From positions 1 through 64,000 of the forward strand of contig NZ_FNPG01000020.1 in the NCBI RefSeq assembly GCF_900107245.1: DNA of 64,000 bases, given 5' to 3'. Position numbers and translations under genes: made by a program. How positions within the stretch are numbered: position 1 is the stretch's first letter; every line of letters begins with the position of its first letter. This document shows, one piece after another, positions 1 through 7,314 of the stretch. The stretch is from Lachnobacterium bovis DSM 14045. Its GTDB lineage: Bacteria > Bacillota > Clostridia > Lachnospirales > Lachnospiraceae. Below the pieces are notes generated by a model. The model worked only from the letters and a program-made list of their open reading frames with translations. It was not told the origin of the DNA and made no database searches.

Positions 1-323
1 CTTTTTATTTCAAAAATATGGTTTATTCTAATTGCGATAATATATATTATAGAAAAAATACTTGCTGTTTTAAAATTAGCAATATTAGCCCTTAATACAA
101 GTTTAATTCTATTTTTTTCTCTGACAATTCTTGTAGAATCCATTAAATTTTCAATATCGCTAGAGATATTGAAAATGTAAAGGAATGCTAGTAAAAGAGT
201 AAAAACTTCTCGCCTCCATATCATTACGTTTTCTTTAAACAAAGCTATATCAAAAAGGATTATAAAAATATAGAAAGAAAAAAATATTATTTTTTTATAG
301 TTCTTTAGTAAATATTCAATCAC
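1..323 (-). CDS. Partial hydrophobic membrane protein, probable ABC permease-like subunit
   Basis: An open frame starts at a GTG (321-323) that overlaps the TAG stop of the upstream gene by one base. It stays open to the window edge, giving about 107 residues. The sequence begins with a basic/hydrophobic stretch (VIEYLLKNYKKIIFF) and continues with aromatic-rich hydrophobic segments, so it looks like a polytopic membrane protein. A GGGAGG ribosome site lies about 9 bases before the GTG. Stop-start overlap with the preceding permease gene suggests translational coupling and a second membrane subunit of the same transporter. The C-terminus is outside the window, so no family can be assigned. 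Confidence 0.6.
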   Translation of the reverse strand, partial: MIEYLLKNYKKIIFFSFYIFIILFDIALFKENVMIWRREVFTLLLAFLYIFNISSDIENLMDSTRIVREKNRIKLVLRANIANFKTASIFSIIYIIAIRINHIFEIK

Positions 324-1144
324 TAATATATGTCCTCCCTCTTTGTTCCAATGTAGATGCCGATTGCTCCTGTAATAATGAAAAACCCTAAAAGTGTTAA
401 TGTAGGTATAACGTCCTTAAATTCATAGGTTGTACAATATAATCCTATTCTTGTCCAGGAATTATTAATATTTGTAATTCTTTTTAGTATTACACTTAAA
501 ATTTCAAATCCTGTCAAAACTATAAAAGGAGCAACTATAACATGAGTTTTTTTAAAAAACTTAAACATATGTGATAGTCCATACCCAAACCATGCAAAAA
601 CACCAGCTACCATACTTCTATAAAATATAGTAAGAGTTAAATATAGAATAGGGCGATATTTTATTAAATCTTCAAATATCCAATAATCTGATTGAGATAA
701 AATATATTGTTCTGGTTGAGAGAAAAAATTAATGCCTTCAGCTGGAAAAAATAAAGTTATCAAAATCAGATTAACCAATAATGCAGTTGTAAAAACTATG
801 CTAGACATAAATGCAACTGCTAGACCTTGTTTTATAATTTGCTTTTTTTTGCTTATTCGTGTATAAATACATGCAGTTATTTCATTGTTGCGTTCTTCAA
901 CGGCTATAGAGGAGCCTATATAGCAACTAATAACAGGAAGTAACAGAGAGAAAAATAGTTCTGCAGGAGAATTGGTAAAGCTATCTAATACAGATAGGGA
1001 AATGGGTGTTAGAATCTCGCTTAAGTAATATCCCCGGTACATATTAATGGTGTAGATAAAATCTCCACATCCTGCTGTTAACAGTACTAAAAAAGCAATC
1101 CATAATTCATTTCTATTTAAAAGTTTTTTTATCTCGAATTTCAT
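323..1144 (-). CDS. ABC-2-like transporter membrane subunit
   Basis: This 273-residue protein has about six hydrophobic segments and begins with a short amphipathic stretch (MKFEIKKLLNRNELW), as ABC-2 type permeases often do. A region around residues 75-95 (SCYIGSSIAVEERNNEITA) resembles the first cytoplasmic loop of ABC-2 permeases, where a conserved Glu-rich segment touches the ATPase. It lies 3 bases after the stop of the 230-residue gene and overlaps the next partial gene by 1 base, so it belongs to the same operon as the ATPase at 1833-2507. The likely role is export of, or protection from, a peptide or lipid-active compound. The substrate is unknown. The family call rests on topology and context. 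Confidence 0.7.
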   Translation of the reverse strand: MKFEIKKLLNRNELWIAFLVLLTAGCGDFIYTINMYRGYYLSEILTPISLSVLDSFTNSPAELFFSLLLPVISCYIGSSIAVEERNNEITACIYTRISKKKQIIKQGLAVAFMSSIVFTTALLVNLILITLFFPAEGINFFSQPEQYILSQSDYWIFEDLIKYRPILYLTLTIFYRSMVAGVFAWFGYGLSHMFKFFKKTHVIVAPFIVLTGFEILSVILKRITNINNSWTRIGLYCTTYEFKDVIPTLTLLGFFIITGAIGIYIGTKREDIY

Positions 1145-1147
1145 AAT

Positions 1148-1840
1148 CTACACCTTCTTTAAAATATCATTTATATTTTTTTTGTTACTATCGTAAAACT
1201 CAACAACGTTCGGATCCAACGTGAATGAATCATATTTTTTTAATTCTTTATATTTTAATGAAGAATTATCTGATTGCTTTTGTGTCATTAAAAAGCATTT
1301 ACCATCTACAGTATCTTTTGTAACATGGTATTTGCTTATGCTTCCAGTGGTTAAAACATAGGTATTATCATATTTACCATACATGTCACCGGGATATTTC
1401 CTCAGAAAAACAATATAATCTTCGCCATTGTTAAAGAAGAGAGATCCTTCTGCACCGCTTAAGTGCTTGTTTGCAATAAAAATTGATTCGACAATTTTTA
1501 TTTTGTCTTCAATAACTTTTCCTTTATATATTTCTTTAACTTTTCCTTCAACATAACTTGACTGATAGGTTTTATGATGTTTGGTATTTTTTCCAATATT
1601 AACACGTACAATCACGTCTGCATCTTTATAGAGAGTGTTAAAATTTTGTATTTGAGCGGGTGTTTTTGCTTCATTTTCAAAAAGTTCATCGAAACAAACG
1701 GTATAGTTGCCATAATCGTTAGATGGAATAAATAACAAATCATTTTTCCATGTTTTTTTTATTGCTATACCAAAAAAAAGACTAGTAACAACTATTATAA
1801 GAGTCACTAATCCATACAGTAATTTTATTTTTTTATGCAC
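1148..1840 (-). CDS. Membrane-anchored extracytoplasmic protein of unknown function
   Basis: This 230-residue protein has a single N-terminal membrane anchor (residues about 8-28) followed by a hydrophilic domain outside the membrane. The middle part (around residues 95-165) has alternating beta-rich segments such as VEGKVKEIYKGKVIEDKIKIVE, of a kind seen in small extracytoplasmic domains carried by Gram-positive ABC operons. The start is a GTG at 1840, inside the last codons of the ATPase gene, with GGGAG 9 bases upstream, so translation is probably coupled. The position between ATPase and permease suggests an accessory subunit of that transporter. I do not recognise the family. Confidence 0.65.
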   Translation of the reverse strand: MHKKIKLLYGLVTLIIVVTSLFFGIAIKKTWKNDLLFIPSNDYGNYTVCFDELFENEAKTPAQIQNFNTLYKDADVIVRVNIGKNTKHHKTYQSSYVEGKVKEIYKGKVIEDKIKIVESIFIANKHLSGAEGSLFFNNGEDYIVFLRKYPGDMYGKYDNTYVLTTGSISKYHVTKDTVDGKCFLMTQKQSDNSSLKYKELKKYDSFTLDPNVVEFYDSNKKNINDILKKV

Positions 1841-2507
1841 TTAGGTCATCTCCCTTTTTAGTATATTTAGTTTGTTCTTTTAAAATTTTTCCATTTTCCA
1901 TTGTAATTGTTTCATCAAATAAATCTTTTAACCATTCTAAACTGTGGCTGACAACAATTACAGTAGTTCCGTTTGATTTTTCTTCTTTTAAGATTTGTTC
2001 TAAACGTTGATTTCCATCAGTGTCTAATGCATTTGTAGGTTCGTCTAATAATAATAAATCGGGTTTTTCCATTATTGCTTGGGCGATTCCAAGGCGTTGT
2101 CTCATTCCTAAAGAAAATTTACGGATTAAAGTTTGTTCTTTTCCTTTTAGACCTACTCGCTCTATTGCATCTTCTATTTCTTTGTCACCAATTTCATTTT
2201 TTATAGAAGCAAGTGTTTTTAGAGTTGCTTTAAGTGTATAGTTTTTCCAGAACATAGGATTTTCAATTAAAACTCCAACTTTAGGAGGAAAATCAATATC
2301 TTTATGAATAATTTTTCCATCTATTATAACGTTACCAGTTGTAGGAACAATTAATCCGGCAATCGCTCTTAATAGCATTGTTTTTCCGCAACCATTATGA
2401 CCTTGTATTCCATATATTTTCCCTTTTTCGAATTCTATGTTAATTTTATCTAATACTATATTTCCCTTTATTTTTTTGGTTAGATTCTCTAACTTGATAT
2501 ATTCCAT
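1833..2507 (-). CDS. ABC transporter ATP-binding protein
   Basis: This 224-residue cytoplasmic ATPase energises the adjacent membrane subunits. Visible motifs are Walker A (GHNGCGKT), a Q-loop region, a signature close to LSGGQ but altered to FSLGMRQR, Walker B (LLLLDEPTNALD) and the switch His (VVSH). The FSLGMRQR form is typical of ABC-2/BcrA-type exporters linked to antimicrobial-peptide resistance or export. The start is the ATG at 2505-2507 with AAGGA 7 bases upstream; an in-frame TTG two codons earlier lacks that spacing. It is the first transporter gene after the small peptide gene, separated from it by a strong hairpin (2528-2566), and overlaps the next gene by 8 bases. Confidence 0.93.
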   Translation of the reverse strand: MEYIKLENLTKKIKGNIVLDKINIEFEKGKIYGIQGHNGCGKTMLLRAIAGLIVPTTGNVIIDGKIIHKDIDFPPKVGVLIENPMFWKNYTLKATLKTLASIKNEIGDKEIEDAIERVGLKGKEQTLIRKFSLGMRQRLGIAQAIMEKPDLLLLDEPTNALDTDGNQRLEQILKEEKSNGTTVIVVSHSLEWLKDLFDETITMENGKILKEQTKYTKKGDDLSA

Positions 2508-2527
2508 ATTCAATTCCTTTCTTAAAA

Positions 2528-2566
2528 GTGTTCATCATAGTTTATTTAATAAATTATGATGAACAC
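2528..2566 (-). terminator. Stem-loop between peptide gene and ABC genes, likely partial terminator
   Basis: A 12-bp perfect stem (arms 2528-2539 and 2555-2566, GTGTTCATCATA with its complement) encloses a second short AT arm pair. On the minus strand it is followed by TTTT only, then the ribosome site of the ATPase gene. The weak T tract suggests partial termination or 3'-end protection, which would leave the peptide message in excess over the transporter message. Confidence 0.6.
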
Positions 2567-2588
2567 CTAAATATAAATAAGTTAAACG

Positions 2589-2705
2589 TTATTTATAATT
2601 AACAACTCCTGATGCCTTAACAGTGTTTGCTGGTGTTAACAATAATGAAAGTGCTAATGCACTAGCACCTCCAAATGCTATCAATTTTTTACTAATTTTG
2701 TTCAT
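2589..2705 (-). CDS. Small secreted peptide precursor, 38 aa, putative signalling peptide
   Basis: A 38-codon frame starts with ATG at 2705 behind a good ribosome site (GAGAGGA, 7 bases away). The product has a textbook signal sequence: basic start (MNKISKK), a hydrophobic core of about 16 residues and a VKA type-I signal peptidase site at residues 29-31. Cleavage there would release only the heptapeptide SGVVNYK. The gene has its own promoter, directly preceded by the 49-bp repeat shared with the LytTR regulator gene, and is followed by a hairpin and then ABC transporter genes. There is no Cys, no double-Gly leader and no AgrB-like gene, so it does not look like a classical cyclic autoinducer. 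A secreted pheromone or tiny bacteriocin-like peptide is the best guess; the coding call is firmer than the function. Confidence 0.75.
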   Translation of the reverse strand: MNKISKKLIAFGGASALALSLLLTPANTVKASGVVNYK

Positions 2706-2797
2706 ACCTAAATCCTCTCTTCCTTAAAAATATTATATTTATGAAAATTTACTATAGAAAAAATAGACTAGTAAATTTTCAAACTTATTACATTAAG

Positions 2798-2826
2798 AGT
2801 ATAATATTTCAAATGCTATATTTCAA
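2798..2826 (-). promoter_or_regulatory. Promoter of the peptide/ABC operon
   Basis: On the minus strand TTGAAA (2821-2826) and TATACT (2798-2803) are separated by exactly 17 bases. The 49-bp repeat abuts and overlaps the -35 element on its upstream side, the usual place for an activating LytTR regulator. The predicted leader to the peptide start is about 85 bases. Confidence 0.75.
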
Positions 2827-2870
2827 GTTTTTGTAATAAACGAGAATATTCTGTAATAAACGTGTTTATT
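2822..2870. repeat. 49-bp direct repeat, copy A: candidate LytTR operator before peptide gene
   Basis: This copy is identical over 49 bases to 3694-3742. It contains two direct half-sites TGTAATAAACG starting at 2832 and 2852, 20 bases apart (two helical turns), which is the geometry of LytTR binding sites. A third, inverted half-site extends to 2872. It begins just past the regulator's stop codon and abuts the promoter of the peptide gene. Confidence 0.75.
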
Positions 2871-2873
2871 ACA

Positions 2874-3569
2874 TCAAGAATTTTGTAATAGGTTATGAAC
2901 ATTTTTAGAAAATTTGGCACCAATTGGAAGTATTTTTCCAGATAAAAGAATTACATACCTAGATTTAATTTTTTTTACAAAATTGATGTTAATCATGTAG
3001 GATTTGTGTATACGTACAATATCTGTCTCACATAGATTATCTTCTAAGAGACCGATATTTTTAGAAATAAAAATTTCTTCATTAGTGCATATTATATTAG
3101 AGTATCTTCCAAAAGCCTTTATAAATTCTATATCGTTCACATTAATACTTTTTTTTTCACCATAATAATTGTAACAGAGGATGTTATTTTTTTTAGAAGC
3201 TATTATTTTTTTTAAAAATAATAGCGTTTTTTTAAAATATTTATCTGAAGTGAGGGGTTTTTTAAGAAATCCTCTTGTTTTAGAACAAAAACATTCGGGT
3301 AATAGTGAATCATTACCAGCAATAAAAACAACATAACTAATTTTTTTTGATTTTTCAATTAGGTGCAGAGTTTTATGGTTAAAAAAAGAAAAATCGATAT
3401 CAAAAAATAATATGTCGATATTTTGCCCATTTTTTTTTAGAAACGTCATGATATCATCGATTTCTTTAGGTGTTATAATATCAAGATTATTTTTGGAAAA
3501 ATTTAATTGTGCTTCTTTAGTCAATGTATTTATTGTTTTGTTATCTTTAGTATAAATCATAATTGTCAT
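2874..3569 (-). CDS. LytTR-family response regulator
   Basis: This protein of about 231 residues has an N-terminal receiver-like domain and a C-terminal LytTR DNA-binding domain. The receiver part shows the phospho-acceptor strand (ILFFDIDF) and the conserved Lys (FLKKPL). The LytTR part (last ~100 residues) shows INVNDIEFIKAFGRYS and the hallmark RIHKSYMININFVKKI. I prefer the ATG at 3569, which has AGAGAG about 9 bases upstream; an in-frame ATG at 3590 has no ribosome site. Its promoter and the peptide promoter share the same 49-bp upstream element, so it probably regulates both. No histidine kinase is visible in the window, so the sensor must lie elsewhere or the receiver may act without phosphorylation. 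Confidence 0.9.
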   Translation of the reverse strand: MTIMIYTKDNKTINTLTKEAQLNFSKNNLDIITPKEIDDIMTFLKKNGQNIDILFFDIDFSFFNHKTLHLIEKSKKISYVVFIAGNDSLLPECFCSKTRGFLKKPLTSDKYFKKTLLFLKKIIASKKNNILCYNYYGEKKSINVNDIEFIKAFGRYSNIICTNEEIFISKNIGLLEDNLCETDIVRIHKSYMININFVKKIKSRYVILLSGKILPIGAKFSKNVHNLLQNS

Positions 3570-3669
3570 TGTGTTATTCTCTCTATTCATTGTATTGCAT
3601 ATTTAAAATAATTCTTGTATATTATGAAGGTTTACAAGATGTATAGTCTCTTATGCCTATGCTGCGATA

Positions 3670-3698
3670 ATTATACTATTTCAATAATTGCACTTCAA
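3670..3698 (-). promoter_or_regulatory. Promoter of the LytTR regulator gene
   Basis: On the minus strand TTGAAG (3693-3698) and TATAAT (3670-3675) are 17 bases apart. The second copy of the 49-bp repeat sits directly upstream, with the same placement relative to -35 as at the peptide promoter. This implies autoregulation by the LytTR protein. Confidence 0.75.
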
Positions 3699-3742
3699 GT
3701 TTTTGTAATAAACGAGAATATTCTGTAATAAACGTGTTTATT
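3694..3742. repeat. 49-bp direct repeat, copy B: candidate LytTR operator before regulator gene
   Basis: This is a perfect 49-base copy of 2822-2870, 872 bases away. It carries the same tandem half-sites 20 bases apart and ends on the stop codon of the ThrE small-subunit gene. Exact identity of two non-coding copies, while the surrounding sequence differs, points to selection or recent duplication of the operator. Confidence 0.75.
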
Positions 3743-4206
3743 TAGGTCGTTTTGTGATGAAAAAGCTGTCCAAGTTTTGCAAATAGAGACTGAGGTATTG
3801 CAAAACCAAAAATAATTCCAAAAACTATTGCGGATGCAATTTCAAAAGTTTCAAGACCTTTTTGAGCAAAAAGAGTATGTTGCTTAGTAATTAAATAATA
3901 TGCAGTGTAGTAAATTCCAGCTCCCGGCACAAGTGGAAATATTCCTGGTAAAATATAAATTGTAGCTGGATGCATTCTAATAACTGCAAATGATCTAGAA
4001 ATAATAGCAAGTCCTGAAGTCGCAATTAAGGCAGCAACGATAATTGAATAATGAACATAATTATTTAGAATAAAATAAATAATCCATCCGAATCCACCTG
4101 TAATTCCACAAAATATAGCTTCTTTTCTTGGTGCACAAAAAATAACAGAAAAGGATAAAGTGGCAATAGATGCAATTAAAAATTGAATAAATAATTCTAA
4201 AATCAT
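3742..4206 (-). CDS. Threonine/serine exporter, small (ThrE_2-type) subunit
   Basis: This protein of about 154 residues has 4-5 membrane helices and matches the small ThrE_2/YjjB-type half of two-gene threonine/serine exporters; the GIFPLVPGAGIYYTAY segment is characteristic. The start is the ATG at 4204-4206, which overlaps the upstream stop as ATGA and has GGAGGAG about 12 bases before it; a longer frame further upstream would run through the partner gene. It works with the gene at 4203-4982 to export small neutral amino acids across the membrane. Its stop codon touches the operator of the LytTR gene. Confidence 0.88.
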   Translation of the reverse strand: MILELFIQFLIASIATLSFSVIFCAPRKEAIFCGITGGFGWIIYFILNNYVHYSIIVAALIATSGLAIISRSFAVIRMHPATIYILPGIFPLVPGAGIYYTAYYLITKQHTLFAQKGLETFEIASAIVFGIIFGFAIPQSLFAKLGQLFHHKTT

Positions 4207-4982
4207 AATACTGGTACTCCTCCATTTATAGATTGATAAATGCTTATAACAATACCGACTCCGGCTGCAATGCATAATGCAGTCAAAAGGGCATCAATTA
4301 AATGAATTGTGCCAGATAAATAATCGCCGTTGTAATAATCACGTATTGATGTCGTAAATGTTATACCAGGCACTAAAGGCATAATCACACCAATAACAAT
4401 TTTGTCGTATGAAATTTTAAGCCCAAACAAAAGAGGTAATAAGCTAAGAGTCATTGCAACTATACTAGCAAATACATTTTTTGTAAAACGAGAAAGTTTT
4501 TGATGGGCACAGTATAAAAGAAAAATTTCAAGAAAAATACCTGCAACGAAAGCCATAATAGAATCTAAAATTGTTCCTCCAAATAAATAAGTAAAACATG
4601 AACAACCAAGTCCACAGAAAAAGCAAAGAAGTCGTTTGTCTGGACTTGGGCTATTTAGACATTCGTCAAGTCGCTTCCAAGCAGTTTTTACATCGCAATG
4701 TTTACAGCAAATATCGCGAGTTAATTGATTCAGTGCAGAAATTTTTCTTAAATTAACATCACCAAGCGGGGTATGACGAATGATACTGCATGAATCGTCT
4801 AGACCTTCATTAGCGCTGGCAAAAATACCATTTGACAAAACATATATATCAAAGTTTTCTATATTATATGCTTTTAAAATTCGTACAAGAGAATCTTCAA
4901 CACGATAAATTTCAGCTCCATTTCTAAGCATTGCATCGCCTATTTCAGCGGTTAAAGTTAGAATTTCTTTTGTAGTTGTCAT
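4203..4982 (-). CDS. Threonine/serine exporter, large (ThrE/DUF1212-type) subunit
   Basis: This protein of about 259 residues has a soluble N-terminal domain (EIGDAMLRNGAEIYRVEDSL, typical of ThrE) followed by about five membrane helices with the family motif LVPGITFTTSIRDY. The start is the ATG at 4980-4982 with GGGAG 9 bases upstream; a frame 12 codons longer has no ribosome site. In this family a proton-linked carrier for Thr/Ser is formed by two polypeptides, here coupled by an ATGA overlap. The N-terminal domain keeps the Arg/Glu-rich motif conserved in the family. Substrate preference cannot be read from sequence. Confidence 0.9.
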   Translation of the reverse strand: MTTTKEILTLTAEIGDAMLRNGAEIYRVEDSLVRILKAYNIENFDIYVLSNGIFASANEGLDDSCSIIRHTPLGDVNLRKISALNQLTRDICCKHCDVKTAWKRLDECLNSPSPDKRLLCFFCGLGCSCFTYLFGGTILDSIMAFVAGIFLEIFLLYCAHQKLSRFTKNVFASIVAMTLSLLPLLFGLKISYDKIVIGVIMPLVPGITFTTSIRDYYNGDYLSGTIHLIDALLTALCIAAGVGIVISIYQSINGGVPVL

Positions 4983-5085
4983 AAATATAATCTCCCATAA
5001 TTTTTTATAAGAATACATTAATCTTATTTTGAAGGTGAGTCAACAAAAATAGTGGTGAAAATAAGGTAAAAAGTGCTCTTATTTG

Positions 5086-5094
5086 TGCTATAAT
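5086..5094 (+). promoter_or_regulatory. Extended -10 promoter upstream of 5212
   Basis: TGC-TATAAT (TATAAT at 5089-5094) is an extended -10 element without a clear -35. It lies about 118 bases before the next gene; the leader holds no structure I can name. Confidence 0.5.
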
Positions 5095-5211
5095 ATGAAA
5101 TTAGTTAATAAAGTAAAAAGCGATGTGTTTTCAAGCAAGAAGTTTGGTAACGTGTTGCCGAGTAATTCACGAAAATACATATAATTTCAAGTGACGATAG
5201 GAAGTGAGAAG

Positions 5212-5535
5212 ATGGTTACATCAATTGTTAGACAGAGTGTTATAATAAAATGCAAACAAAAGATATCTGCGATGTTAGGAAACTATGAATTCTATTATAG
5301 TGTTGGTTTTTTGCATAAAAAATACAATCTTGATTGTAGCAGCGACATGAAGCCTGTTGAGTTAAAAGAAAAAATAGCAGATAAACTTGAAATACTTCAG
5401 GGCGATTCACCTGAAGAGGAGTATTTGATTACTATTTTAAAAAAATATAGACCAAAAGATGAATATAACGATCAAATGGTTGAACTATTTGAGATGGGAT
5501 TAAATGAAGAAAAACCATGGATTGTAAAAATATAA
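5212..5535 (+). CDS. Conserved hypothetical protein, 107 aa
   Basis: This small soluble, charged, mostly helical protein (KPVELKEKIADKLEIL, SPEEEYLITILKKYRP) has no membrane segment or recognisable catalytic motif. I start it at the ATG at 5212, which has AGGAAG about 8 bases upstream; a GTG 21 bases earlier lacks one. It lies 46 bases before the YwlG-like gene, with an AAGGAG site between them, so the two may be co-transcribed. I do not recognise the family. Confidence 0.7.
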   Translation: MVTSIVRQSVIIKCKQKISAMLGNYEFYYSVGFLHKKYNLDCSSDMKPVELKEKIADKLEILQGDSPEEEYLITILKKYRPKDEYNDQMVELFEMGLNEEKPWIVKI

Positions 5536-5581
5536 AAAATTATGTATAAATTGACGATAGATTATGTAAGGAGATTGTGTC

Positions 5582-6142
5582 ATGGAATTAGAAAACATTA
5601 AAAATCAAAGTAGAAAAGCAGTTTTAGAAATAATTGAAGAAGCCAAATTAAAAGAAGGAGATTTGTTTGTTGTTGGTTGCTCAACAAGTGAAGTTTGTGG
5701 ACAGAAGATTGGTACTTTTTCTAATTATGATATAGCAACTTCAATTTATGAAGGCATTAAAGAGGCATTAGATACAAAAGGTGTTCTTCTTGCAGCGCAG
5801 TGTTGTGAGCATTTAAACAGAGCATTAATTGTTGAAAGAACAACTTGTGAGAAATTCAATTTAGAAGAAGTTAACGTGATTCCTCAGCCAAAAGCAGGAG
5901 GATCATTTGGTACAAATGCATACAAATTAATGAAAGATGCAGTAGCAGTAGAAAGCTTAAAACAGCAGGCAAGTGCAGGTATTGATATTGGTGGAACATT
6001 AATTGGAATGCACATTAAACCAGTTGTTGTGCCACTTCGTATTTCTTTTAATAAAATTGGAGAAGCCAGCTTTTTATGTGCTAGAAGAAGACCTAAATTC
6101 GTAGGTGGACAAAGAGCTATTTATGACGAAAATCTTATGTAA
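5582..6142 (+). CDS. UPF0340 / YwlG-like family protein
   Basis: This 186-residue cytoplasmic protein matches the YwlG/TIGR01440 family in length and in segments such as VVGCSTSEVCGQKIGT, AAQCCEHLNRALIVER and the Gly-rich QPKAGGSFGTNAY. Several conserved Cys (CS, CCEH) might hold a metal or thiol chemistry, but the molecular function of the family is not established. The start is the ATG at 5582 after AAGGAGATTGTGTC. It lies between a hypothetical gene and apt; in related Firmicutes ywlG sits near glyA and upp, so proximity to a purine-salvage gene is plausible but not informative. Confidence 0.88.
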   Translation: MELENIKNQSRKAVLEIIEEAKLKEGDLFVVGCSTSEVCGQKIGTFSNYDIATSIYEGIKEALDTKGVLLAAQCCEHLNRALIVERTTCEKFNLEEVNVIPQPKAGGSFGTNAYKLMKDAVAVESLKQQASAGIDIGGTLIGMHIKPVVVPLRISFNKIGEASFLCARRRPKFVGGQRAIYDENLM

Positions 6143-6183
6143 TATTCGACGATAGTCTTATATAATATTTAAGTTTGTTATAC

Positions 6184-6212
6184 TTGAAAAATATTATAAA
6201 AAGGTTTATAAT
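6184..6212 (+). promoter_or_regulatory. Promoter of apt
   Basis: TTGAAA (6184-6189) and TATAAT (6207-6212) are 17 bases apart, 60 bases before the apt start. This indicates that apt begins its own transcript. Confidence 0.65.
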
Positions 6213-6271
6213 ATTTAGGCTGTCTCGGCCAGTAGTTTATAAATAAGGATAAAAGAGAGGACGCTTTTTAA

Positions 6272-6796
6272 ATGAAAACAGTTGAAGAATATATCAGAAG
6301 TATTCCAGATTTCCCAGAACCAGGCATTGTTTTTAGAGATGTAACAAGTCTTTTACAGGATGCTGATGGTTTAAAGTTAGCAATTGACGAGATGATTAAG
6401 GCCTTAGAGAATGTTGATTTTGACATTGTTGCAGGTACGGAATCAAGAGGATTTATTTTTGGCGTACCAGTAGCATACGCTATGCATAAGCCATTTATTC
6501 CAGTTAGAAAAGCTGGAAAACTTCCTTGTGAAACAGTTTCTCAGTCATATGACCTTGAGTATGGTTCAGCAACAATTGAAATTCATAAGGATTCAATCAA
6601 ACCAGGACAAAAAGTTGTATTAATCGATGACTTAATTGCAACAGGTGGTACTATCGAAGCTGCTGCTAAATTAGTAGAACAACTCGGTGGTGAAGTTGTT
6701 AAGATGTTGTTCTTATTAGAGCTTAAGGGCTTGAACGGCAGAGAAAAATTAAAAGATTACGATGTAGAATCAATCGTTTCTTACGAAGGCAAATAG
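6272..6796 (+). CDS. apt: Adenine phosphoribosyltransferase
   Basis: This 174-residue enzyme joins adenine to PRPP to give AMP and pyrophosphate in purine salvage. The PRPP-binding motif (VVLIDDLIATGGT) is intact, and the N-terminal IPDFPEPGIVFRDVTSLL and the GTESRGFIFG loop are diagnostic for Apt. Length equals the usual 170-175 residues. The ATG at 6272 follows an AGAGAGGAC region; the PAP2 gene begins 17 bases after the stop and may be read through. Nothing unusual is seen in the active-site motifs. Confidence 0.97.
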   Translation: MKTVEEYIRSIPDFPEPGIVFRDVTSLLQDADGLKLAIDEMIKALENVDFDIVAGTESRGFIFGVPVAYAMHKPFIPVRKAGKLPCETVSQSYDLEYGSATIEIHKDSIKPGQKVVLIDDLIATGGTIEAAAKLVEQLGGEVVKMLFLLELKGLNGREKLKDYDVESIVSYEGK

Positions 6797-6813
6797 AATA
6801 TAGAGGGTTGACT

Positions 6814-7314
6814 ATGAAAAGAGATACATATATAAATATGATAGATTTTTTCAATGCCAATTCATTTAGAGCAAAAACAATCCAGGTAGTCAATAAGTTG
6901 ATTACTGGGATTGTTTTTGTTAGTTATCCATGTTTTTTGGCGTATCTATTGTGGAAAAATCATCAATTTTTTTTAAGAGGAATATTGGTTCCATTAATTT
7001 CATTTAGTGTTTTAACGGCAATACGAAGAATGATTAATGCACCTAGACCATATGAAGTTTTTGAAAAATCGTCAGTAATAAAAAAAGATACAAAAGGGAA
7101 ATCATTTCCAAGTAGACATGTATTTTCAATATTCATGCTAGCAATTACATATTATGCATTATTAGATATTAAATGGATAGGAATATCAATTGGTATATTT
7201 GGAATAGTTTTAGCCGTAACAAGAGTTATTAGCGGGGTTCATTTTACTATAGATGTGGTTGTAGGTGCACTGTGTGGTATAGGTGCAGGAATTGTTGGCT
7301 ATTTTATTATATAG
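6814..7314 (+). CDS. PAP2-family membrane phosphatase
   Basis: This 166-residue integral membrane protein has the three phosphatase motifs of the PAP2 superfamily: a KxxxxxxRP-like site ending in NAPRP, PSRH (usually PSGH) and TRVISGVHFTIDV with the catalytic His and Asp. Such enzymes remove phosphate from phosphatidic acid, undecaprenyl pyrophosphate or related lipids at the membrane surface. The start is the ATG at 6814 behind GAGGG; a TTG 6 bases earlier is less likely. It is 17 bases downstream of apt and probably co-transcribed. The substrate is undetermined. Confidence 0.88.
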   Translation: MKRDTYINMIDFFNANSFRAKTIQVVNKLITGIVFVSYPCFLAYLLWKNHQFFLRGILVPLISFSVLTAIRRMINAPRPYEVFEKSSVIKKDTKGKSFPSRHVFSIFMLAITYYALLDIKWIGISIGIFGIVLAVTRVISGVHFTIDVVVGALCGIGAGIVGYFII

